Made by a program: the position numbers and the translations under genes
Shown here: in pieces, positions 23,858 to 35,584 of the stretch
How the letters are laid out: each line of letters begins with the position of its first letter
Numbering within the stretch: the first letter of the stretch is position 1
Source: Nemophila menziesii
Taxonomy: Eukaryota > Streptophyta > Magnoliopsida > Boraginales > Hydrophyllaceae
Length of the DNA: 64,000 nt
NCBI GenBank assembly: GCA_029959085.1
Contig: JARWIR010000005.1
Location: 33,783,350-33,847,349 of the forward strand
Reading direction: 5' to 3'
Notes under the pieces: generated by a model
Told to the model about the DNA's origin: nothing
Database searches by the model: none
The model's input: the letters and a program-made list of their open reading frames with translations, nothing else

Positions 23858-24933
23858 TAGGGTTGTAAACGAGTCGAGCCGAGCCGAGCCGAATATTAGA
23901 TGTACAGGCTTGTTTGTTTAATTTCTCGAGCCGAGCCGAGCTCAAATTTAAACGAGTCGGACCGAGCCGAGCTCAAATTTTAACGAGCCGAGCTCGAGCT
24001 TCCCATGATCTATGCTGTAGATCTTCCCGCCTAGGCACGCCTAGGCGCCGTTTAGGCGTCAACTCCCCTCTCAGCCGCTTACGCCTAATTAAAACTCTAG
24101 GCGTTTTTGCCTAGCGCCTTAGTCACCGTAGAATAGGCGCCTAGACCGTTTAGGCGCCAATTAATGGCAAAAATTGGCCGCCTAGGCGCCGAATTAATAG
24201 CAAAACATTATAGCATAGGCCTTCTTGTTATTTTTCTTATTCTCGAGAATTATTTAATTGATATTATAACTCAATATTTAGTATTTTTATATTAACTATA
24301 GTGTTGTTAGATGAATTTTATGACTTAAATGGTTAAAATTGCTATAATTATTATATATATTACTAAATATACAAAATTACATAGCGGGATTCAAAACCGT
24401 ATAATTCCGCATAGGCCCCGTATAATCCCTCGTAGGCGCTAGGCCCCGGTCAACCGTCTAGGCTGCGAAACCGAGATCTACAGCATAGCCCATGATCCAA
24501 ATCAGAAATGTTAGAACTTGTTTGTTAACTTATAGCACAGACTTTTTTTTAGAGTCGAACACGAGTTTCTCATGAACAATTAGTTTTTTATGGTTGAAAT
24601 GGGACTTTCATGAACAGTTGGTATTAATGGAGTGTGTTGTATGAAAATATGAAACATAACATTAATGAAAAAAATAAATGTCTAAATAAATTAAAAATAT
24701 CCAATTTGATATTGAAGGTTTAATAATATAATTATAAGTAGATAATATATAAATTTATAATTTTTATAATTATAAACGAGCTCACGAGTCGAGCTCGAGC
24801 AGGCTCGTTTATTTATCGAGCTTAAAATGAAGCTTGAGCTTGAGCTTGTTTATATTCGAGCCGATCTCGAACGAGCTTTTCTCGGATCCGAGCTTGAGCT
24901 ATTTGCGAGCGTCTTGGTTCATTTACAGCTCTA
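23858..24933. mobile_element. hAT-type non-autonomous element with nested MITE
   Basis: Ends are TAGGGTTGTAAACGAG and the complement of TAGAGCTGTAAATGAA, with an exact 8-bp duplication CAAATTAA (23850-23857 and 24934-24941). Subterminal regions are packed with GAGCCGAGC and GAGCTCGAGC phrases, as is usual for hAT transposase-binding regions. Without the nested 479-bp element and its duplication it is about 590 bp. It has no coding capacity; the open frames inside it are low-complexity shadows. Confidence 0.88.
24010..24488. mobile_element. GCCTAGGCG-rich MITE, copy 2, nested
   Basis: Near-perfect 15-16-bp inverted ends CTATGCTGTAGATCT are flanked by an exact 8-bp duplication CCCATGAT (24002-24009 and 24489-24496). 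The interior has GCCTAGGCGCC-type palindromes at both ends and an AT-rich centre. It is an inverted homologue of 2478-2936. The 8-bp duplication points to hAT, though the CTATG end is not the usual hAT start. Confidence 0.88.
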
Positions 24934-25015
24934 CAAATTAACCAAACTATTAGTTAATAAGAGTGGCAAACAATGTGTTAATACACAAATAATGCATTTT
25001 AAAACCAAAGAGGTG

Positions 25016-26514
25016 TGATGTCTCCTCATTTGTGATAATATAATATACTTCTGAGACATCATTTTAGGCTTATTTATTAGTTTATAGGTTGATTTTAGCT
25101 TAGTTTAGTGCACTTTCTTATTTTGAGTCTTGACTTAGGAACATAATATTTTTAGAGCATATTGGGTTTAATTGTTTATTTAGTGTGAAGTTTTAAAGAT
25201 AATTATGGAGATTAATTAGAGTCCAAGTCAAAGAAAACAACTTATGGAAAGAGATATGCATGGAAATTGGAGATAAATGAAACAAAGGCTAAAAACATGG
25301 AAAAGGAAAAGCTGCCTAATCTAGGATTCTGCAGTACACGCCTAAAGATGTGCGATTTCACCAAGAAATAGGCCGATTTTGGTAATTTCCTTTCATAGGT
25401 GCAAAGATAATTCTGTTGCGATTCTTTTGGTATCTTATGGAGCTCAATCCGAGCAATAACGAAGAAGATATGCTCAAAACGGTTCAGCAGTGTTTCTCTT
25501 TATTTCCTTACGAATTTGAGTTGGGCTAGGAGTCCATTACTTAACTTATCTCTAAGGAAACGAATTAGGTCAACCTATACACTATAAATACAGCCTCTTA
25601 ACACTCTTAAATCATCCTTGGTGAAACCTTAAACCAAGAGGAAGCTTACAACACAAGAGAGAAGTCTGGAAGGAGCTGTTCATCAACAATGTCTTCTTCT
25701 ACCTTTAGTTTTATAATTTCTTTCTTTTCTTTCATGAACTAAATTTCTTTAGCTTAAGTTTTAGCATTAATGTATGAACCCTAGTTTTGAGTTGACATCT
25801 ATCTAATTTGGGAATTTAATGTTTTAAATAGAATTATAGTTTTTATTCTCTGTTTATGTGTTTGGATTTATATTCTGTGTTCTTGTGGACGACCGCCATA
25901 TAGAATTACCATCTAGTAATTAGGATACCATTGACAACGGTGTTTAATTGCATGTTTAGCACATAACGTCTAGTATTAGGTATGATCTGACAACCCATCC
26001 TAGCTAGATAATCACTATGGTTTAGTTCTTGTGACTATTTACCAATTACAGGAAAAGTTTGCTTAGGAAGCCTTATTGACACAGGTAAATCCTATTTTAA
26101 ACTACCGATAGCGAATTGGGACCGGTTAGGGAAATACTACATAATTCACCCTTACATGTTTAGAACGGCAAAACTAGTGGGGATTACATGCTAATAACTT
26201 AAGCTATACTCTCATATCACTTCTCTTTCATATTTATTTTCTGTCTTTTAATTCTTAGTTTTAATTTAGTTAATTATTTTCTCAATTCCATCTTTATTTG
26301 TCTTTACTTTTATTTGCGTTTAGTTGTTCTATCTTTAATTTATTTGCACTTGGTATTTGCATAAGATTCTCCTAACCTCTGTAGTCTCTGTGGAACGAAT
26401 CTTAATCTCTTAACTAAAACTTGCATACGATCTGTATACTTGCAGAATCGTGTAGTTTAGGGTGTTATTTGCACGTTAATTATATCTTATTTTATCACAC
26501 CCTAGGCCCCACCA
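25016..26514 (+). mobile_element. Solo LTR, Athila-like
   Basis: The 1499-bp LTR starts TGATGTCTCC and ends CCCCACCA, with an exact 5-bp duplication AGGTG on each side (25011-25015 and 26515-26519). No internal DNA adjoins either end, so it is the product of LTR-LTR recombination. It shares GAGACATCATTTTAGG and TTATCACACC with the other LTRs but is clearly diverged from 13219-14749. Confidence 0.92.
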
Positions 26515-26603
26515 AGGTGTTACTGACCAATTTAAACAAAATATAGGCCATGACACAATTAATAATTTTTATTTAGTGGATTTTAAATAAAATTAACTAA
26601 ATT

Positions 26604-26605
<2 letters not shown>

Positions 26606-26678
<73 letters not shown>

Positions 26679-26777
26679 TCCCTCTCTCTCTCCCTCCCTC
26701 TCTCCCTCTCCCTCTCCCTCCCTCCCTTCCCTCTATCTCTCTCTCTCTCTCCCTCTCTCTCTCTCTCTCCCCCTCCA

Positions 26778-26835
<58 letters not shown>

Positions 26836-26911
26836 CCTCTCTCCCTCTCCCTCTCCCTCCCTCCCTTCCCTCTATCTCTCTCTCTCTCTCTCTCCCTCTC
26901 TCTCTCTCTCT

Positions 26912-26967
<56 letters not shown>
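26606..26967. repeat. (CT)n microsatellite, interrupted
   Basis: About 360 bp of CT repeats with CCCTCC and CCATC interruptions. The interrupted block is itself partly duplicated. Confidence 0.95.
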
Positions 26968-26968
<1 letters not shown>

Positions 26969-27230
26969 ATTTGTCGGAGATTAGTAACTCGCTTCTTTGG
27001 TGTATTTCAAACCAGTCGCACCTTCATAGATCGGTCTGCGATAGAGATGGAAATGGTTAGGTTTTATAACTAAAACCAATGGATGACCGAACTAATTAGA
27101 AACAGACTATGTAACCATGATTATTTTCCTTTTTTTAAAACCTTTTGCTTTTTCAGAAATAGTGATAGATTTAATGGTGTTATCAACATTGGATCTTGTG
27201 CTATAATTTCTATGCAGTATTGGGATTCCC
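26968..27230. other. Intergenic region, nothing recognised
   Basis: No gene or element could be supported here. Confidence 0.4.
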
Positions 27231-27954
27231 ACTCCCACCTCAGCCTGGCCATCAGACCGGGTCCACCGATCCTACAGACTGGGCCGAACCAGTCGGTTCC
27301 AGAACCGGAATCACACCATTGAAACAGTGCTAGACCTGAACGGAGCGGACCGTGGTCTAGCTTGTAGGTCCGGTTCCTTAAAATAATTTAAAGGTTTGGA
27401 CCGGACCAGACCAATATGATTTTTTTATTTTTTATTTATCCCACCGACTCATTTACCCTAACCCACCCCACCCGACTCATTTATCCTAACTCACCCCACC
27501 CGTCTCATTTATATTACCCTAACCCACCCCACCCGTCTCATTTACTCTCTCAACTCACTCGTCGTATTTACTCTCTCACCCACCCACCCCATCGATTCAT
27601 TGCTACGATTTGATCTCTCAAATCTCTACTTTGTGATATCTAATCTCTTGATACTCTTGTTCTCTCTAATCTCTTCTATTCTTCATCCATTTCATTGTTG
27701 TTGTTTTTTACATGGATTGGTATTTGGGAGTTGGTATTCTTCATTACGAGGTGTTTTTTTATGGTTCTCTCTTCTATTTTTCATCCATGTTGTAAGTATT
27801 TGATTTTAATTATATATATATATATTGCATTGAAGATTAAGTTTTTTATGTTGATTTTGTCTTGTGCATGATTGATTTTCTGGATTGGATCAATTATCTA
27901 TTGAAGAAAGGATGAAATGGTGATGGAATGTTGATAGAGTTGTGGGTAATTATC

Positions 27955-28480
27955 TTTTAAGTCCTTGGTTTATGTGATTTTGGAGGAAAAGCCCCTTCTG
28001 TTATGCAAAATTGAGCCTATAATTCGAAATTGACCCTGATTTGTGTGAATTTGATATGGGAAGTACATGTTTTATATGAATTTGAAACTATTAGTCCTTG
28101 ATTTATGTGAAAATTGATACTTTAGGTCCTTAATTTATGTGGAAATTGATACTTTAGGTCCCTGATGTCTGTGGAAATTGATATTTTTTGTCCCTATTTT
28201 ATGAGTAATTTATACTATTAGACCTTGAGTAAGGTGTTTTGATACTTTAAGTCCCTGATTTGTGTTGAAAATGAGACTTTAGGTCCCTTATTTTTGTGGA
28301 AAAATGAGAAAATGATAGTAGAAGTCAATGATTTGTGTGAATTAGATCATGTAATTCATTGTGGTATGCGAATTTAATTTGATAGTACAAGTCCTTGAAA
28401 TATGCGTAAATCCATGAATTATGTGAATATGAATGTGTAATTCAATGATTTCTTGTATGGCTTCCAATGTGTAAAGGGTT
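27955..28480. repeat. Degenerate minisatellite, about 35-40-bp unit
   Basis: Roughly ten or more imperfect units with the consensus GTCC(C/T)TGATTTATGTG...ATACTTTAG. A different pair, built on CCCTATGTTTTTCTAATTTG, follows near 28600-28690. Confidence 0.75.
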
Positions 28481-29229
28481 TTGACGTAATTCAGGGACCT
28501 AAAGTATCAATTTCGCATAAAATATGTTATTTGGTAATGTTTTTGGAAAATTTGTTTTGGTAAGATCAAGTAGTTGATGGGCATTTTTAATTTGATCCCT
28601 ATGTTTTTCTAATTTACGAATATGGAGTCCATTTGTTTAGTGATTTTGCGAATTTGATCCCTATGTTTTTCTAATTTGCGAATTTGGAGTCCCTATGTTT
28701 TGTTAAAATCATGGAGTTTTTTTAAATTGACGGAAGAATTTGATGGATTTTTGTGTTGGTTTATGAAAAACAGTGTGGGAATTTCAGAATTGACGGATTA
28801 AAAAGGTTGATTTTGTAAATGATGCAGATTTATAGAAAATTCAAAACAACCCCTTCTTTATACAAAAATAATGAAAAAAGTATATAGAAATATCTTTCTT
28901 GACAAAATTGCCCCAAACTTTTCAAAAAGGAATTATGTGGACCAAAAGGAGGTTCGAAAAGGTTAAATAAGTTTCTAAAATGATGATTTAAATTCTAAAT
29001 TTTTTTGAAAAGGTCCCTAAACTTTTATGAGATGATGTTTTTGGTCCAAAGTGCTCTCGTGTGGTTTTTTGATGCCATTGCAATAATAAATTTACTTGTA
29101 AGTTTATATTATTTGGAAATGAACATTTAATTGCCAAGTTTTTGTAATTAAACTTTTGAAAAAAATAATTTTGGCGAAAAAAATCTGATTTGTGAAAAAA
29201 GGAAGGGTTTTTTTTTTGAATTTTTCAAT

Positions 29230-29609
29230 TTGGTCTTGAAATCACATAGTTCAACTTCCCCATTAATTGAAGCTGATTATGCTTTACTTATGTTTGGTGG
29301 TAACTTTGTTCAAACTAAAAATGGTGATGGTATTGAAATGCTTGATGGGTATCTTCACTTTTCTTCATCCAAGAATGTTCTTGAATTGATTAAGGTTTGT
29401 GTGTTAATGTTTCTAATTGTGTATTGATTTTGGAATATGATGAGGTTTAAAAGTGTTTTGTGGTTTTTTTTTTGTAATTTTGTAAGAACTTAGAGGGAAG
29501 TTAATAAATTGTTGAGAAGAAAGATTGTGGATCCGGGTTTAGATGTTTTTGTTGAGGGTGAAATTGTTGTAGCGGTTGTGATGGAGTTGCTTCATAGTCA
29601 TAATGTTTG
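29230..29609 (+). pseudogene. Gene-like two-exon fragment inside TIR element
   Basis: Codon-like sequence reads SPLIEADYALLMFGGNFVQT, then LHFSSSKNVLELIK, up to a possible GT donor near 29394. After an AG near 29490 it resumes with REVNKLLRRKIVDPG and VVMELLHSHNVCY, then a stop. I do not recognise the family. Its position inside a transposase-less TIR element suggests a captured host gene piece; the intron and joint frame are inferred. Confidence 0.35.
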
Positions 29610-29960
29610 TTACTAGGAATGTTTAACATATTGTGTTATACAAAATTGTGATAATTAATTTTCTTTTCTAAACTCATGAGATCCTGTAAGATTGTTTTAT
29701 CTTCTTTAAGCAAATTTTTGTGTATTTTGGCTACAAGATTTTAATCTATTAACTGGCTTAAAAATAAAAAATAACTCAGAACCGGTAAGAACCCGTACGG
29801 AACCGGTTTGACCGGTTCTTCTTACTGGTCCATGACTCATGATTTAAAAGCTAGGACCGGACCGGACTGGTGGACCGGAACGGTCAGGTAAGGACCAGTA
29901 ATGCTAAGAACCAGATCGAACCGGTCCAGACTAGGACGTTAGCCAGGATGACTCCCACCT

Positions 29961-31254
29961 CCTCAGACCTCTTTCTCCTCAAAATCCAACTTTTACAGAC
30001 AAAAATTTTCTCTCTCCTAACCACTTTGTTTTTCCTCATTTTCTCGCTCAATTTTCAACCTTTTTGCTTGATTTTTTCTCCGTTAGCTTGCTCTCTTCAT
30101 CCTCACATTTCAAGTACCATGCCACCCAATGGTAGAAAGAGTGATGCTCGTAACAAAAAGGTAGAATAAATATAACCGTGTGTGGTCAAATACATCCCTA
30201 CTTCACCAGTTCTTGTGGTGAGTAATAATTTTTCTCAAAACAAAAAACAAAATAGTGATTCAAAGGTTACTAAAAGGGTACTAGGGCTTTATCAACTCCA
30301 GTTTCAGAAAAGATAAAAAACATAGCTCCTAGCCCTATTGTTGAAGAAATTGATTAAGAAAATGAAGCGTACCTAAAACGACTACCCTTCATGTTTTGGA
30401 AGATCCAATCAACAACAATTCGACGCCCAACAAAGAAAAACCAACATAGGCTGAATTCTTTGCTAATTTGGTAGATGGAAAGTTAATGGTGAAACCACCC
30501 AAGGAAGTTGCTAAAGCTGTAGAAAAAATTTGGAAACATTGTTTAGTGGGTTAATGCTTTGGTGAAGCTCAGACTTTCGATATGATTCAGAATATGGTAA
30601 ACTTTCAATAGAAGCATATGGGTTAAATTTAAATTATATCTGCTGATTCAAATGTGTTTATATTTAAATTTTCAATCCAAAACGGATCGTGAAAAGCTCT
30701 CCAACCAATGTGTCATGTGGGTGGTCGAATAATGGTCCTAAAAGTTTGGAAACCCAACATGAAATTAGATGAACTAGAAGTGAGTAAAATGCCTCTATGG
30801 GTCAGATTAACTTCTACAACTATGGACTCACGATGGATTAGGTACATTAGTAGTGCTATTGGACTCCCTTATCAGGTGGACTCTATAACACATATGAGAA
30901 ATAGTCTCACTTATGCCCAAGTATGTGTTGAAATGGACACAACACAGGAAATGCTCACATAAATCCAAGTGGATCTTGAAGAGGATGGTATCCACACTAT
31001 TGAGGTTTCATATGAATGATATCCTCCTAAATGTGATCTATGCAAGGCTATCGATCATACAAGAATCCAATGCCCAATAAATAAACCCCGGAAGCAAATA
31101 CAGACACAAGTATAGAGGCCAAAAAATGCTGATAAGGGATATAATGTTCAAGTTTAAACTGATGATAACAATTAGGAATGGGCTTAAGTCAGAACTAAGA
31201 AAATTATAAGGGATATTAGCCCAACACGAAGGATCATGGAAGTACCTCTCAACA
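29961..31254 (+). pseudogene. LINE (plant L1 type) 5' region and ORF1
   Basis: A pyrimidine-rich leader precedes an ATG at 30119 (MPPNGRKSDARNKK). Stops interrupt the frame early. The block at 30708-30962 reads VLKVWKPNMKLDELEVSKMP and WIRYISSAIGLPY, typical of the DUF4283 nucleic-acid-binding part of plant L1 ORF1. A CCHC knuckle CDLCKAIDHTRIQC (C-x2-C-x4-H-x4-C) follows near 31032. The reading is then cut by the hAT element at 31263 and resumes at 35585. Confidence 0.75.
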
Positions 31255-31262
31255 TATGGAAA
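31255..31262. other. Target site duplication of hAT element (TATGGAAA)
   Basis: TATGGAAA is repeated exactly at 35577-35584. It marks the point where the hAT element split the LINE. Confidence 0.93.
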
Positions 31263-31506
31263 TAGGGCTGCACACGAAAACCGCAAAACCGCACAAAATC
31301 GACCTTACCCAACCCGTGAAAAACCAACCTTCCCAAACCATGGTTTGTAATGGGCCCAAGTTTTTTTAATGGTTTTGGTTTGGTTCTCGGTTGGAAAAAG
31401 CCCAATCCATACATTAGGCCCAACAATTTTTTATATATATATATATATATTAGTATACGGTGGGATAAAATATCCCACCTCATTTGCTCGCCCTCTATAC
31501 GCTACT

Positions 31507-31658
<152 letters not shown>

Positions 31659-32282
31659 TCTCTTACACGATAAAGGCTAAAAACATTTGCATTTACACCT
31701 TCTCTCTTCGCTATAATCTGTAATTTGTCTCTTCACCCATCTTTCGTCGTCTCCCCTATACCTCCTTTTGTACTCCGCATTAATTATTTTGAGGGTTTAC
31801 AACAACCTTTGAGGTCTGCAGTTAATGTGCGTGACTTATCTCATGATGTTCACCTCCGATTTACGAGCTTACCATGGTTAATCGATTAAGCCATGGTTAA
31901 TACTTTATGATTAATAATATGTGGGAATTTCTGGAATGGTATAAAAGGTCGATGTTAGGGATCGTGTTCTTCAAAACCCCTTTTTTCAGGTTTGAATCTT
32001 CTCTCTCTAGTCTTAGTTCTTCTTTTATTCAATTATTTTGTAATTTATTTAAAGATCTAGTGTAGTTCTAGGGTTTTCTGAATGTGTTTAATTTTTTTCG
32101 AAACCAAAACGATTTCTCTGAAAATCTGAACTATTTAAGGTATTTTATATATTGTATTAGCTTATTAACAGGGTAACTGATTTTCGAAATACTATTAAGT
32201 TAGTATTAATGTATTATGATTATTATGTCTAATGTACTAATGTTAAGTTTGATACTTGTTTGTGTTTTGTAGATTAGTGATA

Positions 32283-34498
32283 ATGGAGGATTAATCTGAA
32301 TCCATCATTGATCTTACTTTACAACCTACTCAAGGTGTTGATCAAACACCTGTTGGTTACTCTTCTGATCCAATTAACGCTCGCCCCTCTAGTAGTAAAC
32401 CCCCATCCCTAAAAAAGCTAAGAAAGAAACCTCTGATTTTTGAAAAAACTTTGAAATTATTACTTATGAAGATGGTCGTATAAGATCAGTTTGCAAATAT
32501 TGTGAACATTCATATGCAACTAATTCTAGGAAGCATGGTACAACTAATATGAATAATCACATCAAGTATAGAAGATGCCCGCTTTTATCCTCCAACAGAA
32601 GATGGCCAAATTATGTTAAATTGTAAGAAATGAGGAAAAGAATGTAGTTGGAACTTCTGTGTTTTTTATTGAAGCTTGTACTAAGTCCCTAGATTAAATG
32701 GTCATTATAGATGAGTTAAGTTTTAGATTTGTGGAAGGCATTGGTTTTAATTTTTTTTGTAATGTAATGCAACCCAAATTTAAAACTATACCATCTAAAA
32801 TGACTATTATGAGAAAGTGTATGTATATACATGAAGAAGAAAAGCTTAAGTTGAAACAAGAATTGAAAAATATGACCATTAGTATGACCACTGATACATA
32901 GACCTCTAATCTGATTTTGAATTATATGAGTTTGACTGCCCATTATGTGGATTCTAAGTGAAAATTAAATAAAAGAATCATAGGGTTTCGTAAAGTTGAG
33001 GATCATAAAGGTGAAACAATAGGTATAAAAGTAGAAGCAATCCTTATGGAATGGAATATCAATTCATATCTTACTTTGACAGTTGATAATGCTTCTTCTA
33101 ACACTGTTACGGTGAAGTATTTGGTTAAAGTTGCAGGTGAAAAACCAGAAACTCTTCTAAAGCATGAATTTCTTCATGTAAGGTGTTGTGCTCACATTTT
33201 GAACCTTATTGTAAAAAGATGGTATGGTTGAGTTAGAATCTTGTATCAAGAATATAAGGGAGTCAGTGAAATATGTGAAATCCCCCCTTCAGATTCAGAG
33301 CTTTTAAGAATTTTGTGACTTTGTGTGGGGTTGAATGTAAATCAAACTTGTGCCTTGATGTTCCAACAAGATGGAATTCTACATATAAGATGCTTGAATG
33401 TGCAGAAAGGTTTGAAATTGTATTTGCAAGAATGAAATTGGATGACACTTCATATACTACTCATTTTAAAGAGGCATCAAGAAACCCTCCAAACATAGTT
33501 GATTGGAAAAATGCGAGGTGTTTTGTTGAATTTTTTAGGTTGTTTTACAATTCCACAAAGAAGTTTAGTGGTACTTAATTTGTTACAACAAATCTCTTCT
33601 TTGATGAGATAGTCATAATTTGGGAAAAATTGTGGAATTGTGTGCTAGTTAGAATCCAGTACTTAGTAAAATGGCTATTGAGATGAAAAAAATTCAACAT
33701 TTATTGGGATGTTAATAGTATCAACATCATACTCTATGTGGCAGTGGCTTTAGATCCTAGGAAAAAAATGCAATATCTTCGATGCTACTTCAGTTTTATG
33801 TATACACCAACTGAATGTGAACAATTTCTCTATAAGGTTAAAGATGCTTTAACAAGGATGTTCAAAGCTTATGAAAAGGCTCCTGCACCTACTAGTTCAA
33901 CTAGTGGTGAAGTGGGAAGCTCTACTACAAGCATAGTTGAATCTTCTTGTGTTCTTGGTGGTAGATTTCAGTATTTTATGGCTGAGAAACATCCTTCTAA
34001 AGGACCAGAACTAGAAAGATATCTAAAAGAAGATATAGAGGAGATGACTTCTAGTTTTAACATTTTAAATTGTTGCAAAAATAACTGTATGAGGTTTAAA
34101 ATCTTGTCCCAACTTGCCAAACATGTATTGGTTGTTCCAGTTTCAACAGTGGCATCTGAATCAGCCTTTAACACTAGTGGGAGAGTGCTTGATCAGTTTA
34201 GAAGTTCTTTGGCCCCCAAAACTGTTGAGGCTTTAATTTGTACTCAAAATTGGCTCATATCTTCTCTTCCAATTAATCTAAGTACATCAAAACAACTTGT
34301 GGAAGACTTCGAAGCTGAATTGGGTAATTTTTTTTAGTACTTAACTGATTTTTTATTACAACTTGCGAGTATATATCGATAAATATTATATTCTATTTAA
34401 CTTGGAGTTTTCTAATTTCTTATATAGGTTATTATGGTTTAGATGAATTAAGTTTGAGTGACACTTCCCAATCCACTCTAGCTGATTCAGTGAATTAG
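32283..34498 (+). pseudogene. hAT transposase, RICESLEEPER/DAYSLEEPER-like, broken
   Basis: The ATG at 32283 is followed by a stop at codon 4. A BED-type zinc finger follows near 32480-32580 (CKYCEHSY, then a GTTNMNNH-type block and a C). The RNase-H-like core shows MTTDT (stop TAG at 32899 in place of the usual Trp), LTVDNASSN and CCAHILNLIV (near 33190), then a frameshift before DVPTRWNSTYKMLE. The C-terminal dimerisation block VLVVPVSTVASESAFNTSG is intact near 34125. An intron 34324-34427 (GT-AG) joins to YYGLDELSLSDTS and ends at 34498. Family members recognise the subterminal repeats of their own element. Multiple stops and at least two frameshifts make it inactive. Confidence 0.88.
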
Positions 34499-35072
34499 CC
34501 AATAACCTTATGTAAGTTATAAATCAGTTTCATACTTAAATGGCTTGCATTTCACTATACCTATGCATACAGAATAAAGATTGCAACTCATGGACTTCCT
34601 ATGATGCTATTTATGGTAATTATAATTTGTACATGGAGATTTTATTATACAATTCAACCAAGGAAGTAATATACTAACTCGTTTGAGATGGCATTCTTTG
34701 TTCATGCATTTGGTATTTGAAAATCGTAGGTTGTTTAATAAAACTGACCATGTCCCTTGTCCCTATAGGTAAAGTGCCAGTGATGATTAAAAAGATAATC
34801 TGAGGCACTAGTTCATAGCCAATGATGATATATTGATAGTTTATGTACTTACTTTCAAGTCCTTAACAATCCGAGGCTATGATTTCTTCATTTCTGCATT
34901 TCTTTATCTACAAATTTTATCAAACATGGATGAAAACTTGGAAGTTGGAGAGGAAGAAGGAGCTAAATGTTTGTATCTTCAAACTCAGCTCTTGGAGTTG
35001 GAATCTATCAATGATGTAGTTTGTTTTTGGGAATGTTTACCTTGAATTCTGGTTTTGGATAAGTAATATTTA

Positions 35073-35235
35073 ATTCAGATCGGTTTTGGTCCTTTGGCTA
35101 TGTAATATGTATAATTCAGTTCGGTTTTGGTTCTTTGGCTATGTAATATGTATATTCAGTTTGGTTTTGGTCCTTTGGCTATGTTATATGTATAATTCAG
35201 TTTGGTTTTGGTCATTTGGCTATGTAATTTATATT
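35073..35235. repeat. 41-bp tandem repeat, about four units
   Basis: The unit is TCGGTTTTGGTCC followed by TTTGGCTATGTAATATG and TATAATTCAGTT, with few substitutions. It lies in the subterminal part of the hAT element. Confidence 0.85.
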
Positions 35236-35584
35236 TCAAGTAGGTGTCATGTGAACTAAACTTGTATTTTGTAAGTGATGGCGATTGTATCTTTAATTTC
35301 ATATATTTTTCAGATTTTCTCTTTTAAATTGTACTTAAATTTTAATTCAAGGATCAATTGTGAAATATGTGTAGTGAACCCGAAACCAAACCAAAACCGA
35401 CCCTAACCCGTAAAAATCAAATTCGAACCCGCACTAGAGAACCCGAGTAAAACCAACCTGCACCCAACTCAAGACAATGGATTGGTTTTCGGTTTTTAGA
35501 ACTATAAACCCGCATATACCGCTTGGTTCCTTCCTAGGGGTCAATGGGTCGGTTACCAGACCCTTGTACACCCTTATATGGAAA

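Larger units (their letters stand above)
27241..29950. mobile_element. Putative TIR transposon, non-autonomous, 2.7 kb
   Basis: Exact 10-bp direct repeats ACTCCCACCT (27231-27240 and 29951-29960) flank ends CAGCCTGGCCA and the complement of CATCCTGGCTA. Just inside, both ends are rich in CCGGTCC/GGACCGG phrases. There is no transposase. The length of the direct repeat suits Mutator-like elements better than hAT; the family is unresolved. The interior holds a minisatellite (27955-28480) and a gene-like fragment (29230-29609). Confidence 0.55.

Noticed and set aside
27416..27613. Pro/His-rich open frame
   Set aside because: Derives from imperfect CACCCCACCC-type tandem phrases within a TIR element.
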